Below, one piece after another: positions 29,539 through 38,156 of a stretch of 64,000 nt of DNA. Numbering within the stretch: position 1 is the first letter of the stretch; the number at the start of each line of letters is the position of its first letter. A model generated the notes under the pieces. The model was given only the letters and a program-made list of their open reading frames with translations, searched no databases and was not told where the DNA came from. Both the position numbers and the translations under genes were made by a program. Location of the stretch: NCBI RefSeq assembly GCF_009002475.1, contig NZ_AP019860.1, forward strand, positions 7,454,501 to 7,518,500, given 5' to 3'. The DNA comes from Candidatus Uabimicrobium amorphum. GTDB taxonomy: Bacteria; Planctomycetota; Uabimicrobiia; Uabimicrobiales; Uabimicrobiaceae.

Positions 29539-30896
29539 ATCGTCGTCCCTCGTAATTTCTGTTTCATAACTCGATATAAAAAAACAACGTTGCCAATAAC
29601 ATAGCGACGCCACAATCTTCGTGGTTCGTTATACAAACGATACACCCACTCCATACCAATTTCTCTCATCCATTGGGGAGCTCTTGGCATACGTCCGGAA
29701 TAAAAATCAAATAACCCACCTACTCCTATCGCAACTTTTGCATGGAGTTGTGCTTGATTTTGTGCAATCCACTTTTCTTGTTTGGGAGCTCCAAAGGCCA
29801 CGAGTAGAAGATCTGCCTTACTATCGTTTATCTGCTCAATTACTTGTTGCTGTTCTTGTTGTGTAAAATAACCATTGCGATAGCCTGCTAACGTTAAATT
29901 CGGATAGTTTTCTTTTACCCAACTAGCAACGCCTTGAATTACTTCCTCACGTGCTCCTAGTAGAAAGAGACTTTTAGATGTTTTCTGTAATTTTTCACAC
30001 AACCGCGGAAATAAATCCGTTCCGTTAACATTTTGTTTAATCTCATTTCCTAAAAGTTTCCCCGCTATTTTTATTCCGATTCCATCTCCCAAAACGTAGT
30101 GACAATTTTTTAATACGGTAAAGTAATCGCGATTTTTATAGGCAATATTGGCGCAATCAGGGTTTACAAAACAAAACTGCTTTTTCTCACTACCATCCAT
30201 AACGTCCATAATCTCTTCAATGGCTTCGTCCATCGTGACATTTCGAATCAAAATGCCAAAAATATTGATGTAATCGCGGCTAATTTTAACACCTTTTCCG
30301 TACATCATCGCCGGAATAGATCGCAAAGCAATGCCGAGGTCGCGACGAAAACTTTGCCGCTCAATGTACTCATTGTCCACATCTAGTTCTGTTTCGTAAT
30401 CGATATTCGCTCGTTTACGAATCCACCACAAGCAAATAAAACCGGGACGTACACTACAACGCCGTCGTACTTTTTCTTGATTAAGTGTCAATTTTTGTGG
30501 AGAAACAAGACTTGGTCCAATCAACGACATATCTCCTTTGACCACATTCCACATAGCCGGTAAACGATGAAAGCGTAGCATTTGTAAAACCTTACCAAAC
30601 ATGTTATTTGGCAATTTAAATTTATATTCGTAAAAAACAATTCCCCACCGTCCTAAACGCGCAATTTTGTCAACTTTTGGCAATCGCAAACTGAATATCA
30701 TATACAAAAAAATGACCGGCAAAAATAACAGCAACAAACACAGAGCAATAACAAAGTCGACCACTCGCTTGACACTGCCTAAAAGCTGCACGGTAAAAAC
30801 CCATGTAAAACTACGTAACCACTTATGGATACGCTGCCTAGCGATGCCTTTTCGTGAAAAACGTCTATATAACTCTTCCGCCCGTGGATCACGCAC
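29535..30896 (-). CDS. Sugar-transferase-like domain fused to WecG/TagA/CpsF glycosyltransferase
   Basis: Residues ~35-225 are a bacterial sugar transferase paralogous to the next gene upstream: a membrane helix, then MWNVVKGDMSLIGPS and SVRPGFICLWW. The catalytic Asp-Glu before LPQLWN reads His-Arg (FHRLPAMWN), so priming activity is doubtful. Residues ~230-453 form a GT26 WecG/TagA domain (FCFVNPDCANIAYKNRDY, YVLGDGIGI, VAFGAPKQEKWI), which adds the second sugar (often ManNAc-type) to lipid-linked precursors. The GTG start at 30896 shares its G with the TAG stop of the upstream gene, with AGGAAAGGGGG in front. A further in-frame extension to 30962 is unlikely. Confidence 0.82.
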   Translation of the reverse strand: MRDPRAEELYRRFSRKGIARQRIHKWLRSFTWVFTVQLLGSVKRVVDFVIALCLLLLFLPVIFLYMIFSLRLPKVDKIARLGRWGIVFYEYKFKLPNNMFGKVLQMLRFHRLPAMWNVVKGDMSLIGPSLVSPQKLTLNQEKVRRRCSVRPGFICLWWIRKRANIDYETELDVDNEYIERQSFRRDLGIALRSIPAMMYGKGVKISRDYINIFGILIRNVTMDEAIEEIMDVMDGSEKKQFCFVNPDCANIAYKNRDYFTVLKNCHYVLGDGIGIKIAGKLLGNEIKQNVNGTDLFPRLCEKLQKTSKSLFLLGAREEVIQGVASWVKENYPNLTLAGYRNGYFTQQEQQQVIEQINDSKADLLLVAFGAPKQEKWIAQNQAQLHAKVAIGVGGLFDFYSGRMPRAPQWMREIGMEWVYRLYNEPRRLWRRYVIGNVVFLYRVMKQKLRGTTI

Positions 30897-31609
30897 TAGT
30901 AAGCCCCCTTTCCTGTTAAAACAGCGGGAACAGTCATGATAATTATTTTGATATCTAACCACACACTTTGGCTTTCGATATACTGCACGTCAAGCTTTAC
31001 TTGCTCTTTAAAAGGTATGTCTCCGCGTCCACTTACCTGCCAAATACAAGTAAGTCCTGGCTTAATATCTAAACGTCTACGATCACTTAAAGTATACTTC
31101 TCTACTTCTGATGGAACAGGAGGACGTGGACCAACAAGAGACATATCGCCTTTTAGTACACACCACAACTGTGGTAATTCATCAATGCTAAGTTTGCGAA
31201 TAATACGCCCAATCCATGTAATACGCGGGTCTTTCTTCATTTTAAAAGTGATACTATCCTTATGGTCATTTTGCTCCATCAATTTAGCTTTGAGCTTTTC
31301 TGCGTTGGCTACCATCGAGCGAAATTTGGGAAATGGAAACTCGCGTCCCCATTGTCCAACACGCGTTTGCCAAAACAATATTGAACCACCATCCGTTACC
31401 TTGATACAAAGTGCTACAAAGATAAATAAAGGCAATAAACATACCATGCCGCACACACTCGCTGTAATATCGATGGTACGCTTCATAAGCTTTGTTCCAC
31501 CAATCACCAATACCCAGATATATTTTTTGCGATAAAATTTTACCTTGCGCAATACACCTTTGCCTTTGGCATATCTATTGTATAATTCTTCAAAATCTTG
31601 ACTCATCAT
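30896..31609 (-). CDS. Priming glycosyl-1-phosphate sugar transferase
   Basis: This polyprenyl-phosphate sugar-1-phosphate transferase should start EPS repeat-unit synthesis at the inner membrane. It has a membrane hairpin (about 55-80), the KFRSM block, the catalytic DELPQLW segment followed by LKGDMSLVGPRPP, and KPGLTCIWQVSGR. It is shorter than PssY/WbaP proteins with extra helices and is of the minimal type. I chose the ATG at 31609, with GGAG upstream; the frame extends to 31678 into the neighbouring GT gene without a better site. It is the only one of three related domains in this arm that keeps the catalytic acids. Confidence 0.88.
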   Translation of the reverse strand: MMSQDFEELYNRYAKGKGVLRKVKFYRKKYIWVLVIGGTKLMKRTIDITASVCGMVCLLPLFIFVALCIKVTDGGSILFWQTRVGQWGREFPFPKFRSMVANAEKLKAKLMEQNDHKDSITFKMKKDPRITWIGRIIRKLSIDELPQLWCVLKGDMSLVGPRPPVPSEVEKYTLSDRRRLDIKPGLTCIWQVSGRGDIPFKEQVKLDVQYIESQSVWLDIKIIIMTVPAVLTGKGAY

Positions 31610-31667
31610 AATTATTTCTCCGCAAAATTTTACGTATGTTTCTCTATAAGCACAGCATTTTTCATGC

Positions 31668-32807
31668 CTAACTATCAAATACTTTAGTAAAAATCTTCAT
31701 TGTTTCTTGTGCTGTAAGGGACCAACGAAATTTTTGCGCTTGCCGCCAACCTTCTGCAATGCATTTTTCTTTCACATTGGGTTGTGAAATAATCGAATAG
31801 ATTTTCAAGTACATATCTTCCACATCATATGGATCGAACATCAGAGCGGCGTTTCCGGCAACTTCCGGAAGAGAGGAAATATTTGAACATGCCACGGCAA
31901 CTTTACAGCTCATTGCCTCTATAACGGGTAAACCAAAACCTTCGTATAAAGACGGAAAAACAAATACATCGCAAGCGTTGTATAAAAATGGTAAGAGCTC
32001 ATCCTTGACAAAACCAGTGAAGATAATATCGTCTTTGCATGAAGTCTCTTCCGCTACTTTTTTCACTTCATCTGCGCGAGACCATTCACTTCCTGCCAAA
32101 ACAAGTTTGTGAGGTACATGGTGCCTTTGTTTACACAATTCAAAAGCACGTATTAAATTTACATGGTTTTTCCCAGGATGTTCAATGCGCGAGATATACA
32201 AAATATACGGCGCGTTGTGTAATGCATAGTGCTTTTCTACTTCTTTGCGCGCTATTTCTTTGTCTAATGGTTTGTAAACATTTTCATCCGCGGCTAGAGG
32301 TGTTACAGTTACGCGATGCTCTGGAACTCTAGCAAATTCTACAATATCTTTCTTACTGCTCTCGCTCACAGTCAAAATATGATCAAGCCGTCGCACCATA
32401 AAAGGTAAAACTTTCTTGATGTAAAAATCCCGCGCCAAGTTGTACTTTCCGGCAACGTGAATGCTGGAGAAATCATGCACAGTTCCCACTGTTTTTGTGC
32501 CACAAAAAGTGGGTAGGCGTCTGTTGGCGGCAGGGAGAAACAGCACATCATATTTCTTTGCGTAGTGTGGTAAATACGCTTGGTGCCAAAAAATATTTTT
32601 TGCGGGGTTACGCCACTTCTCGGAAAAAAATCGGCTAGTAAAATTACTCTCTTCAGGAATGAATATCGATTTCTCACTTTCGTACGTAAGAATCTCAAAA
32701 GAGTGTTCGTCACTATAACGCTGCAACTCTTTTAATAAGGTGATGATGTAGCGGCTAATTCCCGATTTGCCGCCATCTCCCCCAAATGTCGTTACACCAA
32801 TTTTCAT
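31668..32807 (-). CDS. Glycosyltransferase family 4
   Basis: A GT-B enzyme: N-terminal half with GDGGKSGISRY at the acceptor side and a C-terminal nucleotide-binding half (ILYISRIEHPGKNHVNLIRA). The retaining E-x7-E motif is present (SLYEGFGLPVIEAM). These enzymes transfer sugars from NDP donors onto the growing lipid-linked repeat unit in the cytosol. The ATG overlaps the stop of the GT2 gene upstream (ATGA). Donor and acceptor cannot be read from the sequence. Confidence 0.88.
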   Translation of the reverse strand: MKIGVTTFGGDGGKSGISRYIITLLKELQRYSDEHSFEILTYESEKSIFIPEESNFTSRFFSEKWRNPAKNIFWHQAYLPHYAKKYDVLFLPAANRRLPTFCGTKTVGTVHDFSSIHVAGKYNLARDFYIKKVLPFMVRRLDHILTVSESSKKDIVEFARVPEHRVTVTPLAADENVYKPLDKEIARKEVEKHYALHNAPYILYISRIEHPGKNHVNLIRAFELCKQRHHVPHKLVLAGSEWSRADEVKKVAEETSCKDDIIFTGFVKDELLPFLYNACDVFVFPSLYEGFGLPVIEAMSCKVAVACSNISSLPEVAGNAALMFDPYDVEDMYLKIYSIISQPNVKEKCIAEGWRQAQKFRWSLTAQETMKIFTKVFDS

Positions 32808-33721
32808 GATGAACCTCTTTCACTTCCGTAGTGTTTCAACACTATTTGTTGCCCAACACTTGCATCATCGCTATTACTCAATTTGCGCTTATTCCCCAGT
32901 TTGTTTCCTTTGTAGTATGCCCATTGATACACAAAACGACGCGCAGGTATTTTGCACATCTCAATAAACGCACACTGGCGAAGGTGATAAACAGTATCGC
33001 GTAGAACAGACACACCAAATCGTCTCATTGCTTTAAAAATACCGTCTTTATTTTGGTAGATAAAGGCGTCTGCTTCGCCCTCAACAAATCTTCGTCCATA
33101 TATCTCTTTTAAGTTGTAGTTATGGGAATGCATAACTATCGCATCAGCCACATACTGTATTTTATGGCCATTATTACGTGCCCAATTTCCCCATTCTGTG
33201 TCTTCTGAAGCCCAAGCATCTACATAGAATTTATGCTGTTGCCATATATCTTTGCGAATCGCGGCAAGAGGCAATGACAAAGTAATCCACGGGGGAGCTT
33301 CTCCACTTACAGGGAAACTCACATCATAATCTCTACGTACCCAAGTAACGGCCTCAGGTCGCGGTATTTGTCGTCCAAAAGCCCCTTTGATTTCAGGATC
33401 ATCAAAAGCAGCGACTAACCGTTCTAACGAATAGTCGCACAGCGGTACGGAATCTGAATTTTGGAAGACAATAATTTCTCCCTGTGCATGTTCAATCGCC
33501 ATATTGAGCACTTTTCCAGGATAATATGCTTTTGCCTCTATTTCGATGAGTTTGCAAGGATAGTGCTTCACTATTTCCAAAGTGCGATCCGTTGACCCAG
33601 AATCGACAACAATAAGTTCAAAATCGCGAAACGTTTGCGAAAATAAACCGGCAAGAGCCTGTGCAATTACCCAATCAGAGTTCTTGCAGCGCATAATGAT
33701 CGATACACGTGGCTTTGTCAT
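32804..33721 (-). CDS. Glycosyltransferase family 2
   Basis: A GT-A inverting glycosyltransferase: VSIIMRCKNSDWVIAQALAG start, LIVVDSGSTDRTLEIV, an NSDSVPL stretch in the place of the DxD metal motif, and the acidic base region ASEDTEWGNWA. It resembles rhamnosyl- or galactosyltransferases of EPS loci. The start ATG overlaps the stop of the deacetylase gene and its own stop overlaps the next GT4 start, so translation is coupled along the arm. The C-terminal ~60 residues are basic, consistent with membrane association. Confidence 0.87.
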   Translation of the reverse strand: MTKPRVSIIMRCKNSDWVIAQALAGLFSQTFRDFELIVVDSGSTDRTLEIVKHYPCKLIEIEAKAYYPGKVLNMAIEHAQGEIIVFQNSDSVPLCDYSLERLVAAFDDPEIKGAFGRQIPRPEAVTWVRRDYDVSFPVSGEAPPWITLSLPLAAIRKDIWQQHKFYVDAWASEDTEWGNWARNNGHKIQYVADAIVMHSHNYNLKEIYGRRFVEGEADAFIYQNKDGIFKAMRRFGVSVLRDTVYHLRQCAFIEMCKIPARRFVYQWAYYKGNKLGNKRKLSNSDDASVGQQIVLKHYGSERGSS

Positions 33722-34551
33722 TGTTGTTCTCCATTTTTTTGCATTTGTTGTTCGAGAATTTCAGACATAAATACAGTTTCACACCCGGAGATAAAATCTA
33801 AAATCTTACGAAAACCCGCAAATTTATCGCAAAGGTACATGGTGATGGGGTGAATAATCATATTTGAAATAATACCGTCGCGTTCATGTGCTTTTAATTC
33901 GTCTAAAACGCGTTCTGTCCATTCCTCAATATAATAAGAATCGGGGCCATAATCATCGCTCCAATTGTAGCGCTTCTTAAACCATTCCACATATTCGGGC
34001 GTTCTCTCTGCATGAAATAAATGTTCGTGATCGGGCATTACATTTAATGGAAAATTGTAAATGCCACTTGGATGCAAAATTGGTCCATTCGAATCCTTTT
34101 TTACACCATCCGAACAAATTTTTATGCCACTTTGCCACAAAGCTTTTTCCGTAAAAGGACCATGCATGTACATATGATTGCGCCAACTTTTTATCGTACG
34201 CCCTGTTTTTTTGCGAATGATATCCATTGTTTTTTTCGCATCGCGTCTTTGCACCCACAGTGGACCGTTGTAACTGTGAACCAATTTATTCCAAACGCGA
34301 TGCACAATCTCGGGAGTGAAGCAAGAGTAGTTATGACCGCCAATTTCAACAAAGTCACTTTCACATATACTTTTGGTTAAACCCCATTCCTCCGCAAAAC
34401 ATTTACCTGAAATAAAAAAAGTTACCTTAACTTGGGCCTCTTCTAGCATTTTCAAAAACAATTGTGCGGTCTCTAATTCCGTAATATCACAGCATTTCTG
34501 GTTACCTGTTTGTAGTGTTGTATGGTGTAAGTCACCTGAAAGACAAATCAT
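33718..34551 (-). CDS. Polysaccharide deacetylase-like protein
   Basis: The NodB-type fold is suggested by SGDLHHT near the start, VTFFISGKCF, the EIGGHNYSCF block, RNHMYMHGP and the C-terminal IIHPITMYL. In active enzymes the metal site is Asp-His-His with HTxxH; here the second histidine of that block appears as Cys (HNYSC), so the metal site is altered. It would deacetylate an EPS amino sugar or its lipid-linked precursor. No signal peptide is visible, so it would act on the cytosolic side. The start overlaps the stop of the 34548 gene. Confidence 0.72.
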   Translation of the reverse strand: MICLSGDLHHTTLQTGNQKCCDITELETAQLFLKMLEEAQVKVTFFISGKCFAEEWGLTKSICESDFVEIGGHNYSCFTPEIVHRVWNKLVHSYNGPLWVQRRDAKKTMDIIRKKTGRTIKSWRNHMYMHGPFTEKALWQSGIKICSDGVKKDSNGPILHPSGIYNFPLNVMPDHEHLFHAERTPEYVEWFKKRYNWSDDYGPDSYYIEEWTERVLDELKAHERDGIISNMIIHPITMYLCDKFAGFRKILDFISGCETVFMSEILEQQMQKNGEQQ

Positions 34552-35735
34552 ATTTTATCTCCTAGATCTATATCATAGCGTTGTAAAAAGTGAATAAAAT
34601 TTGTATCACCATGTATACACCATTGGCGTAAGTATGGTTCTAGTAACTTTTGTTCTTGGGTATGTAAAATATTTTGTACGACCAACGTAGCATCGTTTTG
34701 AATGTGGTAAGCGACGATGGGGAAAACTATCGTTAAAATCTGGCGTGGGCTACAACTCTTATAGCCAAGACGTGCAATAGTACCTTTTAAACAAATCCGT
34801 GGCTTTTTCTTCGTCATGTATATCAATTTTTTAACTGTAGAGCGCAATGACAACAATCCCTCCCCACAAATGTGCGCAAAAGCTATTTGCAAGTAATTGT
34901 CCCATGTTAATTTGCGTCGAAAACGCTTCTCTTCGCAATACAAATGAACTTTTGCCAGTTGCGGTCGTAGCTCTTCTAACCATTTATGAAGATCTTGTTG
35001 TAAATATTTATCATACTGCGGGAAAAAACGAAACTCGAGCATATCATCGTATAATTTCTTAAAGTCTGCATCGACATCTTGCGTACGCATACGTTGTTGT
35101 TTTTCGCAATAGCTCCAACTGTATGCTCCATTAAAAAATAACAATGCATCTCCATAACCAATGATCGCCTTGACAACATGTTTAACAATAAGGCGACGGA
35201 TCACTTCATTTTCGGTAGAGCACTTCTGTAAAAGAAGTTCATTGATGAGTAACAACGTTCCTCTATTCACTAACAGGTTGGCAATGTCTTGGGGAATAAT
35301 GTGACCTCTGGCGAACTTTGTCAGTTTGCGAACACAGTCAGGCTCACCAATGATCACTTTATGACCGAAATACATATCATGCCACATGACAAGCCGCGGA
35401 GAACGTTTTAGCTTTTGGTAATCAATCATTCCGATATCCATACCAAGGTCATATTTTTTTATCAGTGGTGAAATAGCTTTGTCTAAGTTACTTTTAAGTT
35501 GATGGTTGCCACTACCTTTTGTTAGTAACAAAAAGTCAAAATTATTGTGTGGCCTTTCCTCACCACCTTGTATTTCCACACCACCTTCTCCACGTCCATA
35601 ACCACCGATTAGCACCAAAGCCACATAATATTCTTCACGAAGGTGAGGCTTTAGTGTCGCGACAACTTCGTGCATGATCTCCGTAATTTTCTTTTCGAGA
35701 CTTTCAGAACCCCGTACCGTAAATTTTCCCCACAT
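34548..35735 (-). CDS. Nucleotidyltransferase-like protein of the EPS locus
   Basis: Residues ~40-75 contain the minimal signature of the pol-beta nucleotidyltransferase superfamily: GGYGRGEGG (44-52), then NNFDFLLL (64-71, Asp67). The usual first Asp of the DxD pair is Asn. The remaining ~300 residues are largely helical and unknown to me. It could transfer a nucleotide, or nothing if the Asn is disabling. It lies one base after the stop of the upstream GT4 and overlaps the deacetylase gene downstream. Its presence in an EPS operon is unusual. Confidence 0.6.
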   Translation of the reverse strand: MWGKFTVRGSESLEKKITEIMHEVVATLKPHLREEYYVALVLIGGYGRGEGGVEIQGGEERPHNNFDFLLLTKGSGNHQLKSNLDKAISPLIKKYDLGMDIGMIDYQKLKRSPRLVMWHDMYFGHKVIIGEPDCVRKLTKFARGHIIPQDIANLLVNRGTLLLINELLLQKCSTENEVIRRLIVKHVVKAIIGYGDALLFFNGAYSWSYCEKQQRMRTQDVDADFKKLYDDMLEFRFFPQYDKYLQQDLHKWLEELRPQLAKVHLYCEEKRFRRKLTWDNYLQIAFAHICGEGLLSLRSTVKKLIYMTKKKPRICLKGTIARLGYKSCSPRQILTIVFPIVAYHIQNDATLVVQNILHTQEQKLLEPYLRQWCIHGDTNFIHFLQRYDIDLGDKI

Positions 35736-35736
35736 A

Positions 35737-36867
35737 TTATTTCAACCCTTCAAAAAAAGCGCTCAGCTCAGCGATATGCTTTTCTGGAGTAAACTTGTCG
35801 TAATAACTTTGTTGGGCGTGTGCACCCATTTGTATGCGCATCTCTTTATTTTCGATTATCTGATCGATCGCAGCCGCTAACTTCTTGGGGTGATTAGCGG
35901 GAACCAACAATCCGGTTTTTTCATGCTGCAACCAATCACGAATTCCGCCGACATCACATGCAATGACAGGAGTTTGGTAACGCATTGCCTCTGGACCAAT
36001 TAGTGCAAACGTTTCGGGTGTTCTACTCGGTACAATCACACAGCTACACTTTTGGTAATATTCGTCAAGAGAGGACTTTTTCCCTAAAAATCGTACGCGG
36101 TCATGCAGCTCAAATTTTGTACAAAGTTCCATAAACATATCTTTTTGATGACCTTCTCCGGCAACCCACAGTTGTGGCCCAGTTTTTGCAATAGATAATG
36201 CTTCTAGTAGCGTATCGAGTCCTTTGCCACGTAGAAGTTGTCCAGCAAACAGCAGTGTTTTCTCCTCACGTGCAAATTCGTTACCACTTTGAGGTGGCTG
36301 GGCATATAGTGGAATCACTTTTATCTTATCTTCTTCAAAACCATGAGCAATTAAGTGAGACTTCATGTACTGAGAAGCAACGATGTATGCGGATAATTTA
36401 TGATTCCAACGTTGTTCTTTTTTCAAAGAATGTACAAATTTGAGTTTGATACCTTGTGGAGCGCGGTTGATAAATCCCAAGCATGGGTAACAACGCAAAC
36501 CCATAGGTTTCGTGCATGTTTCATGCGAAAGAGTGCGGTATTTGTGCTCTCGTAAGCAAAACAGTTTATGATCATGAAAAAAACGTATTGTTGGTATACC
36601 ACTTTGTATAAAATCTAGAATTTTTTTTCCCGCAAGCCGATGAATATATATAACGTCAGGTTTCGCTTCTTTGATTTGTCTTTGAATATCGACGATGGGG
36701 AACGCACTGTCAAAAATTTTTAAAAATTTTGGGGAAATTGCTCCCTCAACATCGTATAGAAGAGTGTTCTTGTATTTTTTTTTCTTCAAACTATTTGCCG
36801 TTTGAAAAATATATTGTTCGCAGCCGCCAGTAAAATCTGCGGGTTCATTAATCCACATAATATGCAT
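35737..36867 (-). CDS. Glycosyltransferase family 4, first gene of the minus EPS arm
   Basis: GT-B fold with TGGCEQYIFQTANSL at the acceptor end, LLFAGQLLRGKGLDTLLEAL in the donor domain and the E-x7-E motif in PSRTPETFALIGPEAM. The start is unclear: a GTG at 36879, an ATG at 36867 with GTGAG before it, or an ATG at 36858. I favour 36867. A sigma54-like promoter lies at 36938-36954. The gene diverges from the plus arm, whose first gene is also a GT4. Confidence 0.83.
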   Translation of the reverse strand: MHIMWINEPADFTGGCEQYIFQTANSLKKKKYKNTLLYDVEGAISPKFLKIFDSAFPIVDIQRQIKEAKPDVIYIHRLAGKKILDFIQSGIPTIRFFHDHKLFCLREHKYRTLSHETCTKPMGLRCYPCLGFINRAPQGIKLKFVHSLKKEQRWNHKLSAYIVASQYMKSHLIAHGFEEDKIKVIPLYAQPPQSGNEFAREEKTLLFAGQLLRGKGLDTLLEALSIAKTGPQLWVAGEGHQKDMFMELCTKFELHDRVRFLGKKSSLDEYYQKCSCVIVPSRTPETFALIGPEAMRYQTPVIACDVGGIRDWLQHEKTGLLVPANHPKKLAAAIDQIIENKEMRIQMGAHAQQSYYDKFTPEKHIAELSAFFEGLK

Positions 36868-36937
36868 ATTTTTACTCACAAAAAGATTCGCCTGTAAATT
36901 CTTATAACATTACTATTGCGTTATTTAATAAAACTTA

Positions 36938-36954
36938 AACAAAAAACATGCCAA
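36938..36954 (-). promoter_or_regulatory. Candidate sigma54 promoter of the minus EPS arm
   Basis: The minus strand reads TTGGCATGTTTTTTGTT. Compared with the consensus TTGGCACGN4TTGCW it differs at two bases (C to T in the -24 box and C to T in the -12 box), with exact 10-base spacing between GG and G. The start would be ~45-60 bases before the GT4 start codon. I found no equivalent for the plus arm. Confidence 0.55.
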
Positions 36955-36968
36955 TCAGGATAAACATT

Positions 36969-38156
36969 ATGAAAATAGCGATTATTTCTAACCTATATCC
37001 GCCTTACTACTTGGGCGGATATGAAATTTTATGTGCGCAAGTTTGTAAAGAATTGCATAACCGCGGCCACAAAATAGTGGTGCTCACATCACAGCATGGA
37101 GTGGAAAAAGCATGTGTAGAAAGCCAAGAGTTTATGATTCATCGCCAACTTGAACTGTATGTGCCGTTTCCGAAAGCTGCTAAATTAATGCGCAGGCAAC
37201 GATTGCGAACGAGTCGCACAAACTATGACACAACCAAAAAGTTTTTACATGACGAAAAGCCGGACCTTGTCTTCATGTGGAGTCAACTACGTCTGACACT
37301 GGGGTCAGCACAAGCAGCGCAAAAAGTCGGAATACCAACAATCTATACCTTCAACGACTACTACATGGGTGGTTATAGTCCAAGTGCGTTTTCGCTGCGC
37401 TTACGCCCCTTCTTCCGCTATATTCTAGACAACGTCTTCTACCGCCAAATCACTCATCGTAATCTTGACTTCTCTTATACCACCTGTATAAGCAATGTTG
37501 TGAAAGATACTTTATTACAAAAACGCGTCCCGATTCAAAATTCGCGTGTTATTAACCAGGGAATACCTATAGAACAATTCCCCTACAAAAAGCGGCAAAA
37601 AATAACAGAAAAACCAAAGCTACTGTATGTTGGACAATTACACGAATACAAAGGTGTTCACACGATTCTCGAAGCATTGCGACTTCTGCCAAACCTAGAT
37701 ATACAATTATCTATTGTTGGCGACGGTCCACAACAATATAAAGATCGGTTGCGAAGTGAGGCACAAAATTTGCGTGTAGAGTTCCTTGGCAAGGTACCAC
37801 ACGATAAAATTGCTGAAGTATACCGTAGCCATGATATATTTATATTCCCTTCGATATGGCCAGAGCCATATGGGCTAACTCATCTCGAAGCAATGGCTTC
37901 AGGAACAATTGTCATTAGTACAAACGACGGGGGGCATGGAGAGTTTCTGAAACATCATGACAATTCATATGTTTTCAAAAAAGATAACCCACACGACTTA
38001 GCGGATAAAATCCAAGAAGTATTGCATCATCCCCAGAAAACATCACAGATTGTGCAAAATGCCCGGGAGATGGTAGAAAATAAACTCTCGATCAAAGCAT
38101 ATGTTTCGCAGCTAGAGACATTTTTGAAAGAGTGCTTGGAGAAGGAGAAAAAATGA
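36969..38156 (+). CDS. Glycosyltransferase family 4, first gene of the plus EPS arm
   Basis: A retaining GT-B enzyme: MKIAIISNLYPPYYLGGYE start, LLYVGQLHEYKGVHTILEAL in the donor domain and EPYGLTHLEAM carrying the E-x7-E motif. I chose the ATG at 36969, with AGGA upstream; the frame continues to 36948 but that start has no ribosome binding site. Its TGA overlaps the start of the next GT4 gene (ATGA). It probably adds one sugar of the EPS repeat unit. Confidence 0.87.
   Translation: MKIAIISNLYPPYYLGGYEILCAQVCKELHNRGHKIVVLTSQHGVEKACVESQEFMIHRQLELYVPFPKAAKLMRRQRLRTSRTNYDTTKKFLHDEKPDLVFMWSQLRLTLGSAQAAQKVGIPTIYTFNDYYMGGYSPSAFSLRLRPFFRYILDNVFYRQITHRNLDFSYTTCISNVVKDTLLQKRVPIQNSRVINQGIPIEQFPYKKRQKITEKPKLLYVGQLHEYKGVHTILEALRLLPNLDIQLSIVGDGPQQYKDRLRSEAQNLRVEFLGKVPHDKIAEVYRSHDIFIFPSIWPEPYGLTHLEAMASGTIVISTNDGGHGEFLKHHDNSYVFKKDNPHDLADKIQEVLHHPQKTSQIVQNAREMVENKLSIKAYVSQLETFLKECLEKEKK

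Noticed and set aside
30936..31535. 199-codon plus-strand ORF
   Set aside because: It lies antisense within a sugar transferase gene with strong family motifs, and its own protein shows no recognisable features.
36880..36968. Sigma54 promoter for the plus EPS arm
   Set aside because: No GG-N10-GC pair on the plus strand in or just before this region; only the minus strand has a match.
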